Positions 1 to 6,368 of a stretch of 13,532 bases of DNA are shown in pieces. Within the stretch, counting starts at the first letter, position 1. Each line of letters opens with the position of its first letter. The notes beneath the pieces were generated by a model. That model was not told the origin of the DNA and ran no database searches. It saw only the letters and a program-made list of their open reading frames with translations. This DNA comes from JANNSW01 sp031431235 (GTDB taxonomy: Bacteria; Pseudomonadota; Alphaproteobacteria; Rhizobiales; Hyphomicrobiaceae), in assembly GCA_031431235.1 (NCBI GenBank), contig JANPDA010000102.1:1-13532 (forward strand), read 5' to 3'. Position numbers and translations under genes: made by a program.

Positions 1-762
1 AATTGCGATGTTGTGCAGCGCCGCCGTCAGTGTCAGCGCTGAGATGTTCGCCACGTCCTCGCGGGCGAACGCCCAGAGCTCCGGGGCAGCCCACGACTTC
101 AGGATGAGCGCGTAGGGCAGGAGATAGAGGTTGGCGATCGAGTGCTCGAAGCCGGCAGCGACGAAGGCGGCGACGGGCGGCACTATGACGGCGACCTTGT
201 CGGCCGTCGTCCGCGCGCCGAATGACATCCAGACCGCCAGACAGACGAGCACGTTGCAGAGCACGGCCAAGAAGAAAAGCGGAAGCGTCGGCAGCAACGC
301 CTTGGTCGCCGCAATGGCGAGTGCCGCCTTACCCACGGCTCCTCCGGCGAAGCCGTGCTGCCCGGAGAGGAAGACGAGGACCGCAGTCGCGACCGCGCCA
401 AAGACGTTGCCGACATAGACGAGCGCCCAGGCGCGCAGGAGGGCGGCGAGCGTGATCCGCCGGCTCGCGCAGGCGACGATCATTAGCGAGTCTCCGGTGA
501 AGAGCTCGGCACCACCTACGATGACAAGAATGAGTCCGAGCGAGAAGACGAGCCCGGCTATCAGCCGCATGACACCCCACGGCAGATCGCCCGACCCGGC
601 CAGGACGACAGTCATGAAATTGGCCCCAAGGGCAATGAACGCTCCAGCCAGGATGCCAAGAACGACCAGCGTAACCGAATCGCGCGCGGCTTTGGAGGCG
701 CCGGCTGCCTCGCAGGCGAGAGCCATCTCGGAGGGCATGAGGGTCGCGATCTGCGGGTGCAT
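1..762 (-). CDS. Formate/nitrite transporter (FNT/FocA-NirC family), C-terminus cut by window edge
   Basis: Inner-membrane channel of the FNT family, which moves small monovalent anions such as formate, nitrite or hydrosulfide. The frame is open from the ATG at 762 to the window edge, giving 254 residues; the family is usually about 260-300 aa, so little is missing. Recognisable motifs are GGAELFTGD (residues 83-91), NVFGAV after VYVG (about 115-123), CNVLVCLAVWMS (about 169-180) and GFEHSIAN (204-211). The last contains the conserved pore histidine, here His207. Hydrophobic segments alternate as expected for six helices. An AGAGAG ribosome-binding site at 769-774 sits 6 nt from the ATG. The gene is divergent from the universal stress gene, and the shared intergenic region holds an FNR/FixK palindrome, so low-oxygen control is likely. 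The family assignment is firm; the substrate cannot be read from sequence. Confidence 0.92.
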   Translation of the reverse strand, partial: MHPQIATLMPSEMALACEAAGASKAARDSVTLVVLGILAGAFIALGANFMTVVLAGSGDLPWGVMRLIAGLVFSLGLILVIVGGAELFTGDSLMIVACASRRITLAALLRAWALVYVGNVFGAVATAVLVFLSGQHGFAGGAVGKAALAIAATKALLPTLPLFFLAVLCNVLVCLAVWMSFGARTTADKVAVIVPPVAAFVAAGFEHSIANLYLLPYALILKSWAAPELWAFAREDVANISALTLTAALHNIAI

Positions 763-904
763 TGTCGGCTCTCTTGCAACGGATGGAACCACGAACCCGA
801 CGCACACCGACAGGGCGACGCCTCGTCGTCTCGAGGTGTCGGGCCGACAAGAGAACGGACAGCCCCGCGATTGCTTCCTTTAGCTCTGCAGCCGACCCGT
901 CTGG

Positions 905-918
905 TTGATTGGGATCAA
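905..918. promoter_or_regulatory. FNR/FixK/Anr-type operator, perfect palindrome
   Basis: TTGAT-TGGG-ATCAA matches the FNR/FixK consensus TTGAT-N4-ATCAA at every defined base. It lies in the 225-bp divergent region between the FNT transporter (start 762) and the universal stress gene (start 988). Its centre is about 76 bp upstream of the stress-gene GTG. Placing it at the usual -41.5 activation position would put that transcript start near 953 and leave a leader of about 35 nt. The equivalent start for the transporter would be near 870. The match is seen directly; the regulatory role is inferred. Confidence 0.8.
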
Positions 919-987
919 GAAGCCGTGCTGCGCTGTCGTGTTCTGGTGACCCAGTCCAGGCTTCTTTGCACGAGAGGAGATCGCGAC

Positions 988-1809
988 GTGTCACTCTGCA
1001 ATCTGCTGGTTCACATCGACGACAGCGAGGACGCGAGAACGAGTCTGCTCGGCGCGCTCGATCTGGCCGTTGCGCATGGTGCCGCGCTGACGGGCCTTTA
1101 TCCGATTGCCGGCCTCGAGCCGCTTGCAATCGCGTTCGGAAGGACCTCCAAGGTCTACCTGGACAGGCTCGCCGAGGCGCAGGCGAAAGCAGCAGCAGCC
1201 CAGAGCTGGTTGAAGCATGAGGCCACAAGCCGCGGCGTCGCCGCGGAGTGGCTCACGAGCGAGGGGGACGCGGCGGTCTCCATGGCGATGGCGTCGCGGT
1301 ACTTCGACATCACCGTCACCTACCGGCTTGCCCCGGCGCTCACGGTCGGATGGAACGTCGCCGAGGAGGTCCTGCTGTCGGGAGGCAGGCCGTGCCTCGT
1401 GCTGCCGCCCGTTTGGGGCAGGGCAACCGGAGCGCGCGTCGTCGTGGCGTGGAACGCAAGCCGCGAGTCGATGAGGGCGCTTGCCGCCGCGCTGCCGATC
1501 CTCGAGAAGGCCTCCTCCGTCACCGTCCTCGTCGGGCCACCCAGAGACCGCTTCCGCGCCGTCGTGTGTCCGCCGAGGCTCGACATCGGTACGCATCTCG
1601 CCCGGCACGGCATCAGGGCGGAGATCGCGCCACTCGAGGTGAGCGACGAGCTCGCCGGAGGCGCCATCCTGCGCGAAGCCTACGCGCGGAACGCCGACCT
1701 CGTCGTCATGGGTGCCTATGGCCGCTCCTGGACGAGCGAATGGGTGCTTGGAGGAACGACGCGGCATGTGCTGCGCGAGGCCGAGATTCCTCTCCTCGCG
1801 TCCTGTTGA
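988..1809 (+). CDS. Universal stress protein, tandem UspA domains
   Basis: A 273-aa cytoplasmic protein with two UspA folds in tandem. The first half begins SLCNLLVHIDDS, the usual first strand with an acidic nucleotide-site residue. The second half begins near ARVVVAWNASRES and ends with the ATP-binding loop GAYGRSW...LGGTTRHVL starting at Gly242, the G-2x-G-9x-G pattern. Two-domain Usp proteins of this form are common in alphaproteobacteria and are often induced by oxygen limitation. The frame is open from further upstream, but GTG 988 was chosen because AGGAG at 975-979 lies 8 nt before it and the Usp homology starts immediately after. It is probably controlled by the FNR/FixK box at 905-918. 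A P-type ATPase remnant follows 79 bp downstream. Confidence 0.9.
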   Translation: MSLCNLLVHIDDSEDARTSLLGALDLAVAHGAALTGLYPIAGLEPLAIAFGRTSKVYLDRLAEAQAKAAAAQSWLKHEATSRGVAAEWLTSEGDAAVSMAMASRYFDITVTYRLAPALTVGWNVAEEVLLSGGRPCLVLPPVWGRATGARVVVAWNASRESMRALAAALPILEKASSVTVLVGPPRDRFRAVVCPPRLDIGTHLARHGIRAEIAPLEVSDELAGGAILREAYARNADLVVMGAYGRSWTSEWVLGGTTRHVLREAEIPLLASC

Positions 1810-1888
1810 TGGAAGCGCCTTGCATGCTGCCGGATCGAGCGACCTCGTTCAGGCGCAAGGGAGTCGTGCCTCGAGGGCTGCGACCCAG

Positions 1889-2854
1889 ATGACGGCAAAG
1901 GGGCTGAGCCAGGCCGAAGCCGTCGCGCGGCGCGCTGGTGCCGAGCATTTCGGCTACCAAGTCGCCTATGTGATCCTCGCGCTCGCAGCTGCCCTCACGC
2001 TGGGTGGCCTCTTCGCCGAGGGGCCGGAGCGGCTTGGGCACGTCATCTTCTTCTCGGTCGCGCTCGCCGTCGCTGCGATCCCCGAGGGACTGCCGGCGGT
2101 CCTGACGCCGACCCTAGCCCTCGGCGTGCAGCGCATGTCCTCGCTCAACGCGATCGTGGGGCGGCTGAGCGCGGTCGAGGCTCTCGGCTCCGTCACCGTG
2201 ATCGCGACCGACAAGACGGACACCTCGACCGAGAACCGAATGCATGTGCGTGCAATCGATGCGCCTGACGAGCGCCGTGCCTTGCAGGGGATGCTACTCG
2301 TCAACGACGCCGACCTCGATACGCGGGCCGGCGATCCGCTCGAGCTCGCCCTGCTCGACTTCGCCATCACGAAGGACGGAGCGCGGCGGCGGCGAGGGCG
2401 AGAGCGAGGAGGATCTCGACTTCCTCGGCCTGGTGATGCTCTGGGACCCTCAGCGCGCCGAGGTGCCCGATGCCATGGCCAAGGCGCAGGCCGCCGGCAT
2501 CCGCGTCGTCATGATCACGGGCGACCAAGCGGCGACGGCTGCGGCCGTCGGGGCCGCGGTCGGTGTCGCGGGAGGGCGAACGCTCGTCGGCTCCGACATC
2601 GCGGCAATGTCGGATGAGGTGCTGCGCGAGGCAGCGAAGGGAGCTAGTGTTCCGACTCATTCATTCGGTACCCCAAATGAATGGCCAGCCCACTAGCCAA
2701 CTCTTTGTTTGTGTTCCGGCTTTCCATTCATTGATCCAGCTTCGCCGGAATCGAATGAATGGGCCAGAACACTAGCATCTTCGCCCGCGTGACCCCTGAG
2801 CACAAGATGCGCATCGTCGAGGCGCTGAAGGGGTCGCGGCGCCACGCTCTGTGA
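1889..2854 (+). pseudogene. Cation-transporting P-type ATPase remnant (PacL/Ca2+-ATPase-like), deleted, frameshifted and MITE-interrupted
   Basis: Remains of a P-type ATPase of the Ca2+/cation group, normally about 850-900 aa. From ATG 1889 the frame has a cation-ATPase N-terminal motif (GLSQAEAVARRA). It then jumps directly to the M3-M4 region with the PEGLP ion-site motif (AVAAIPEGLPAVLT), so the actuator domain and M1-M2 are gone. The phosphorylation motif reads DKTDTSTEN (from 2210) instead of DKTGTLTEN. A reduced nucleotide-binding segment (GDPLELALLDFA) is followed by a frameshift within the GCG-rich tract 2368-2400. The P-domain then continues in another frame (FLGLVMLWDPQR, RVVMITGD). 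A 126-bp MITE interrupts it at 2647-2772. The tail SIFARVTPEHKMRIVEALK resumes at 2775 in the frame used before the insertion and stops at 2852-2854, before the MTGDGVNDAPAL region. It cannot make a working pump. Confidence 0.9.
2647..2772 (+). mobile_element. 126-bp MITE, copy 1 (IS630/Tc1-mariner type, TA target duplication)
   Basis: A short non-coding element flanked by TA on both sides (2645-2646 and 2773-2774), each within CTAG, the preferred IS630 target. The terminal inverted repeats match at 18 of the outer 21 bases (GTGTTC..., with a shared CATTCATTCG block). Removing the element plus one TA from the surrounding ATPase pseudogene gives a continuous KGASIFARVTPEHK reading, which fixes both ends exactly. 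A second copy lies at 7467-7592. It encodes no transposase, so movement would need an IS630-like enzyme supplied from elsewhere. Confidence 0.9.
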
Positions 2855-3067
2855 CATTCCGATCTGGCCATTCCGCATTATGCAGCCGGCTTGTCGATGA
2901 CACCGGCCCAAAAAACACGGCGCAATTGGCACCCGTTGCAGGGTTTTGTGCTATGTGTGCACGCGGTACCGGAGGCCGTGGCACCGAACCGCGCCAGGGA
3001 CCTGCAACTGCTCCCGTGTTGCGCCGGGCCGGCGTGCACCAGAAACCCGACAGGTCAATGCACCCGC
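2855..3067. other. Non-coding junction between the ATPase remnant and the KaiC-like operon
   Basis: This 213-bp stretch has no convincing reading frame, although a frame open from 2891 runs through it into the next gene with protein sequence that does not look natural. ATPase homology stops abruptly near 2830-2850, so a deletion or insertion boundary lies here. The operon promoter should also be in this interval, but no clear -35/-10 pair was found. A TGGCAC/TTGCA pair at 2927-2940 resembles a sigma-54 promoter but has the wrong spacing. Confidence 0.5.
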
Positions 3068-3493
3068 ATGGATACGCAGTCTTCATCGATGCGAGACTTG
3101 GCCCGGCAACTGCTGGCAGCAAGCCAGACCGGCTCCGGTCCGCACGTCGATGAAGCGGTGACGGTGATTGAAAGGCTGCGGATTTCCCTGGTAAAATTCG
3201 CCGGCGATGAAGGTTTCGCATCGCTTCTGCGGCGGGCGTTGGTGCTGGCCAGCGCGGACGTGCCTTCGCTGAAAAGCGTCAAGATCGGCGCGGACGGCCG
3301 CGTGGATGGGTTTGAACAGCTCGCCGCTGACGCGGGCACCGGCGCGTTGGGGGGTGAGGCGGCGATCGCGATCACCGCGCATCTGCTCGGGCTGCTGGTG
3401 GCTTTCATCGGCGAATCCCTGACGCTACGGCTGCTGCGCCAATCTTGGCCCTACACACGAATAACATTCAAGGATCGAGAGGCCGATCAATGA
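3068..3493 (+). CDS. Uncharacterised 141-aa protein, first gene of the KaiC-like operon
   Basis: I do not recognise a named family. The product is a 141-aa soluble-looking protein with an amphipathic N-terminal half (RDLARQLLAAS, then VTVIERLRISLVKFAGDEGFASLLRRALVLA). A glycine-rich turn (GTGALGGEAA, about 90-99) precedes a hydrophobic helix, AITAHLLGLLVAFIGESLTLRLL (about 101-123), too charged at its end to be a confident membrane anchor. ATG 3068 was chosen because upstream sequence in the frame does not look coding; ATG 3089 is an alternative, and neither has a strong ribosome-binding site. Its TGA overlaps the ATG of the KaiC-like gene (ATGA at 3490-3493), which implies translational coupling and a shared function, perhaps as a small regulator or adaptor of the ATPase. 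That role is inference from position only. Confidence 0.75.
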   Translation: MDTQSSSMRDLARQLLAASQTGSGPHVDEAVTVIERLRISLVKFAGDEGFASLLRRALVLASADVPSLKSVKIGADGRVDGFEQLAADAGTGALGGEAAIAITAHLLGLLVAFIGESLTLRLLRQSWPYTRITFKDREADQ

Positions 3494-5028
3494 CCGCGCC
3501 AGGACATGAAACGTCACACGATCCAGTGAGGATCAAGCGACTGCCCACCGGCGTGTCGGGCCTCGATGAAATTCTCGGCGGCGGCCTGCCCGAGTACTCC
3601 TTCAACATCATCGCCGGCGCGCCTGGAAGCGGCAAGACCACGCTGGCACACCAGATCATGTTCGCCAACGCCACTCCAGAGTCTCCTGCGCTGTACTTCA
3701 CCGTGCTGGGCGAGCCGGCCATCAAGATGCTGCGCTACCAGCAGCAGTTCTCGTTCTTCGACCCGTCCAAACTGGACGGCGCGATCCGTTTCGTCAACCT
3801 CAGCCAGCTCGTTCTGGAACAGGACCTCGGCGCTGTTCTGGATGCGATCATCAAGGAGGTCGAGGCGTCCAACGCCAAGGTCGTCGTGGTCGATTCCTTC
3901 CGCACCGTGGTGCGCAAGACTCTCACCAGCTCCAGCGAAATGGAGCTGCAGGGGTTTGTCCAGCGCCTGGCGCTGCACCTGACCAGCTGGCAGGCCACCA
4001 CGTTTCTGATCGGCGAGTACGTCGAAGGCGAGCTGCGCGACAACCCGGTGTTCACCGTGGCCGACGGCTTGTTGTGGCTCTACCAGAGCGTCGAGCGCAA
4101 CTCGATCGTGCGCAAGATGCAGGTCATGAAGCTGCGTGGTCAGGAGTCCGTGCCCGGCCTGCACACCTTCCGCGTCACGGAGCATGGCCTGCAAACCTTC
4201 CCGCGAACCTTCGGCCTCACGGACAACAAATCCGAACACGTCAAGGGCCGGCGGCGGCTTTCCACCGGCGTCCGAGAGCTCGACACCCTCATGGGCGGCG
4301 GCATCCCCGAAGGCGACAGCCTGCTCGTGGCCGGCCCCTCCGGAGCGGGAAAAACCGTGCTCGGCATCCAGTTCATCGCCGAGGGTTTGAATCAAGGCGA
4401 GCCGGGCATCGTCGCCATGTTCGAAGAGCTTCCCAACGAGTTCATGCAGCGGGCAGCCTCGTTCGGATTCGACCTCGACAAGAACATAAACGACGGCTCG
4501 CTCAAGCTCATCTATCTGCGGCCGCTGGACCTCTCGGTGGATGAGACGGTGCACGAAATCGTCAACGCGGTCAAAGAGATCGGCTGCAAGCGCCTGGTCA
4601 TCGACTCGCTGGTCGGCTTCGAGATGGCGCTGGCGCCCGACTTCCGCACCGATTTCCGCGAATCGCTGTATCGGATGATCGGGGCACTGACGCGGTTGGG
4701 CGTGACCATCATCAGCACCGTCGAGGTCGAGGAGGACTTCACCTCGATGGGCCTCTCGAACTTCACCATCTCGTTCCTCGCCGACGACATCGTGCGCCTG
4801 CGCTACGCCTCCATCAACGGGCAACTGCGGAAAATCATGATGGTGGTGAAGATGCGCCGCAGCCAGCACTCGATCGACATGTGCGCCTACAGCGTCAGTT
4901 CCAAAGGCCTGGTGATCGGCGAGCCGATGCGCGGCTACCGCGGCCTGACCAGCGGCATCCCCGGGCCGTGGTCGGATTCCGGGGACCCACTGAGCGCCGA
5001 GGCTGTAAGGGATGTTCCCAATGGCTAG
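3490..5028 (+). CDS. KaiC-like double-domain RecA-superfamily ATPase
   Basis: A 512-aa protein with two RecA/KaiC domains, close in size to cyanobacterial KaiC (519 aa). Domain 1 begins LPTGVSGLDEILGGGLP and has Walker A GAPGSGKT (43-50) and Walker B VVVVD (131-135). Domain 2 begins LSTGVRELDTLMGGGIP and has Walker A GPSGAGKT (282-289), the catalytic pair FEE (Glu312-Glu313) and Walker B RLVID (368-372). Domain 1 has a single acid, Glu75 (LGEP), where KaiC has paired glutamates. By hand alignment to the KaiC phosphorylation segment, Ser428 matches Ser431, Phe429 replaces Thr432 and Ser423 replaces Thr426, so the two-site phosphorylation cycle is probably altered. ATG 3490 overlaps the preceding stop and has GAGAGG just upstream. 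No kaiA or kaiB is nearby; the partner appears to be the kinase encoded immediately downstream. A true clock role is not supported; a stress or signalling switch is more likely. Confidence 0.92.
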   Translation: MTAPGHETSHDPVRIKRLPTGVSGLDEILGGGLPEYSFNIIAGAPGSGKTTLAHQIMFANATPESPALYFTVLGEPAIKMLRYQQQFSFFDPSKLDGAIRFVNLSQLVLEQDLGAVLDAIIKEVEASNAKVVVVDSFRTVVRKTLTSSSEMELQGFVQRLALHLTSWQATTFLIGEYVEGELRDNPVFTVADGLLWLYQSVERNSIVRKMQVMKLRGQESVPGLHTFRVTEHGLQTFPRTFGLTDNKSEHVKGRRRLSTGVRELDTLMGGGIPEGDSLLVAGPSGAGKTVLGIQFIAEGLNQGEPGIVAMFEELPNEFMQRAASFGFDLDKNINDGSLKLIYLRPLDLSVDETVHEIVNAVKEIGCKRLVIDSLVGFEMALAPDFRTDFRESLYRMIGALTRLGVTIISTVEVEEDFTSMGLSNFTISFLADDIVRLRYASINGQLRKIMMVVKMRRSQHSIDMCAYSVSSKGLVIGEPMRGYRGLTSGIPGPWSDSGDPLSAEAVRDVPNG

Positions 5029-6196
5029 CACTCCAGCAAAAGGCCCCCCGGACCACCAAACTGACCGCGCCTTCGCGCGGCAATTGCGCGAGATGAACGA
5101 GGCGCTGTTGGTCTCCTCAGTGCGCCAGCAAGAGCTAGCCGACCAGGCGCATAAGGCGGAGACGGCGATGCGCGAAAGCGAAGAACGCTATCGCACCCTG
5201 TTCGACTCGAGTCCCGTGGCCGTCTATTCCACTGATGCCTCCGGTGTGATTCAGGACTTCAACCGCAAAGCGGCGGAAATCTGGGGCCGTGAGCCAGCGG
5301 TAGGGGATACTGGGGAGCGGTTTTGCAGCTCGTTCAAGTTGTTCCTTCCCGACGGCAGTCCTTTGCCACACGATGAGTGTCCCATGGCCAAGGTGGTGAG
5401 CGGCAAAATACCGGAGGCGCGCGACGCGGAAGTGCTCATCGAGCGGCCCGACGGCTCCCATGTTACCGTCGTCGTTAATACTCTTTCGCTGAAGAACCAA
5501 CGCGGAGAAATCAAAGGAATAATCAATTGTTTTTCCGACATTACTGAGCGCAAGCGCACGGAGGAGCACAACAAGCAGCTCATGACGGAGGTCAACCATC
5601 GCAGCATGAACCTGCTCGCCGTGGTGCAGGCGGTCGCCCGGCTGACTGCGAAGCACTCCAACCCGGGCACCTTCGTGGCGCGCCTGTCCGAGCGCATCGA
5701 CGGACTTGCCGCCAGCCAGATTCTGTTGGTCAAGAACCAATGGCAGGGCGTCGATGTGGCGAACCTCGTCGAGGCCCAGCTCGCCCACTTCAAGGACTTG
5801 ATCGGCACGCGCGTGTTGCTCGTGGGCCCATCCGTACGCCTGACGCCGGCGGCCGCCCAAGGCATCGGAATGGCGTTACATGAGCTTGCCACCAACGCCA
5901 GCAAGTACGGCGCACTCTCGAACAGCGAGGGTCGAGTGCGCATCTCCTGGCAAGTCTCTGCTGCGCAAGAGCCGATGTTAGCGATGCAGTGGCTCGAGGA
6001 AGGCGGCCCCAAGGTCGCAGCCCCTAGCCACACCGGCTACGGCCAGATGGTGATTGGAACGATGGTGGAGGCGGCGGTCGACGGCACGGTCGAGATCGAA
6101 TATCGAGAGAATGGGTTCTCCTGGAAATTGAATGCGTCTGTCGCAAAGACGTTGGAGAAGGGACGAGCAACAAGGTTTGCATTAGAAGCCAGTTGA
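5021..6196 (+). CDS. PAS-domain HWE-family sensor histidine kinase
   Basis: A 391-aa cytoplasmic kinase. Residues 20-55 form a likely coiled coil. A PAS sensor domain spans about 52-176 (ERYRTLFDSSPVAVYSTDASG at its start, FSDITERK at its end). The HWE kinase core follows, with the phosphoacceptor box EVNHRSMNLLAVVQA (His193), an N box HELATNAS (287-294) with the family's histidine, and the tryptophan-acid signature QWLEEGGP (Trp324). The usual lysine of the NHRxKN box is Met196 here. No transmembrane segment or receiver domain is present, so it is a soluble sensor that needs a separate response partner. ATG 5021 overlaps the end of the KaiC-like gene by 8 bp and has AAGG 10 nt upstream; ATG 5012 is possible but too close to that site. 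The tight overlap suggests co-production with the KaiC-like ATPase. Confidence 0.92.
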   Translation: MASTPAKGPPDHQTDRAFARQLREMNEALLVSSVRQQELADQAHKAETAMRESEERYRTLFDSSPVAVYSTDASGVIQDFNRKAAEIWGREPAVGDTGERFCSSFKLFLPDGSPLPHDECPMAKVVSGKIPEARDAEVLIERPDGSHVTVVVNTLSLKNQRGEIKGIINCFSDITERKRTEEHNKQLMTEVNHRSMNLLAVVQAVARLTAKHSNPGTFVARLSERIDGLAASQILLVKNQWQGVDVANLVEAQLAHFKDLIGTRVLLVGPSVRLTPAAAQGIGMALHELATNASKYGALSNSEGRVRISWQVSAAQEPMLAMQWLEEGGPKVAAPSHTGYGQMVIGTMVEAAVDGTVEIEYRENGFSWKLNASVAKTLEKGRATRFALEAS

Positions 6197-6368
6197 TAAG
6201 GAAGCCTTTGTCGGACTTGGAGAGCTCGGAACAGTATATCCAAACGAAAATGTCCGATTCGACCGGCAATCCCTGGCGCAGATTTTTTACAATCCAACAG
6301 CGTGTTCGACCACCATACTGAGCGTACTACGAAATTTCGGCTGAACCGCCCCGAATGTCCCAAGCGGA

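Noticed and set aside
1060..1077. An 18-base stretch in the Usp gene resembling 2861-2878 (16 of 18 identical)
   Set aside because: The first lies inside a conserved coding strand (LDLAVAHG), no extended similarity surrounds either copy, and chance is the simplest explanation.
329..1228. Long minus-strand open frame of 299 codons across the transporter start and the Usp gene
   Set aside because: Arginine/proline/serine-rich translation in a GC-rich region, overlapping two recognisable genes in other frames; a shadow frame.
2926..2942. Possible sigma-54 promoter (TTGGCACCCGTTGCA) before the KaiC-like operon
   Set aside because: The GG and GC elements are separated by 8 bases rather than the required 10, so it should not be recognised.
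2891..3067. N-terminal extension of the 141-aa protein to 2891
   Set aside because: The extra 59 residues are Cys/Pro/Arg-rich and do not look like natural protein, and they start inside the junction region.
3514..5031. 505-codon minus-strand open frame opposite the KaiC-like gene
   Set aside because: Antisense of a clear KaiC-like coding sequence; the translation has no recognisable motif and is rich in histidine, aspartate and glutamate, as expected for a mirror frame.
6250..6321. A short frame (MSDSTGNPWRRFF...) between the kinase and the ABC gene
   Set aside because: Only about 23 codons, with no recognisable motif or good ribosome-binding site; it could not be supported as a gene.
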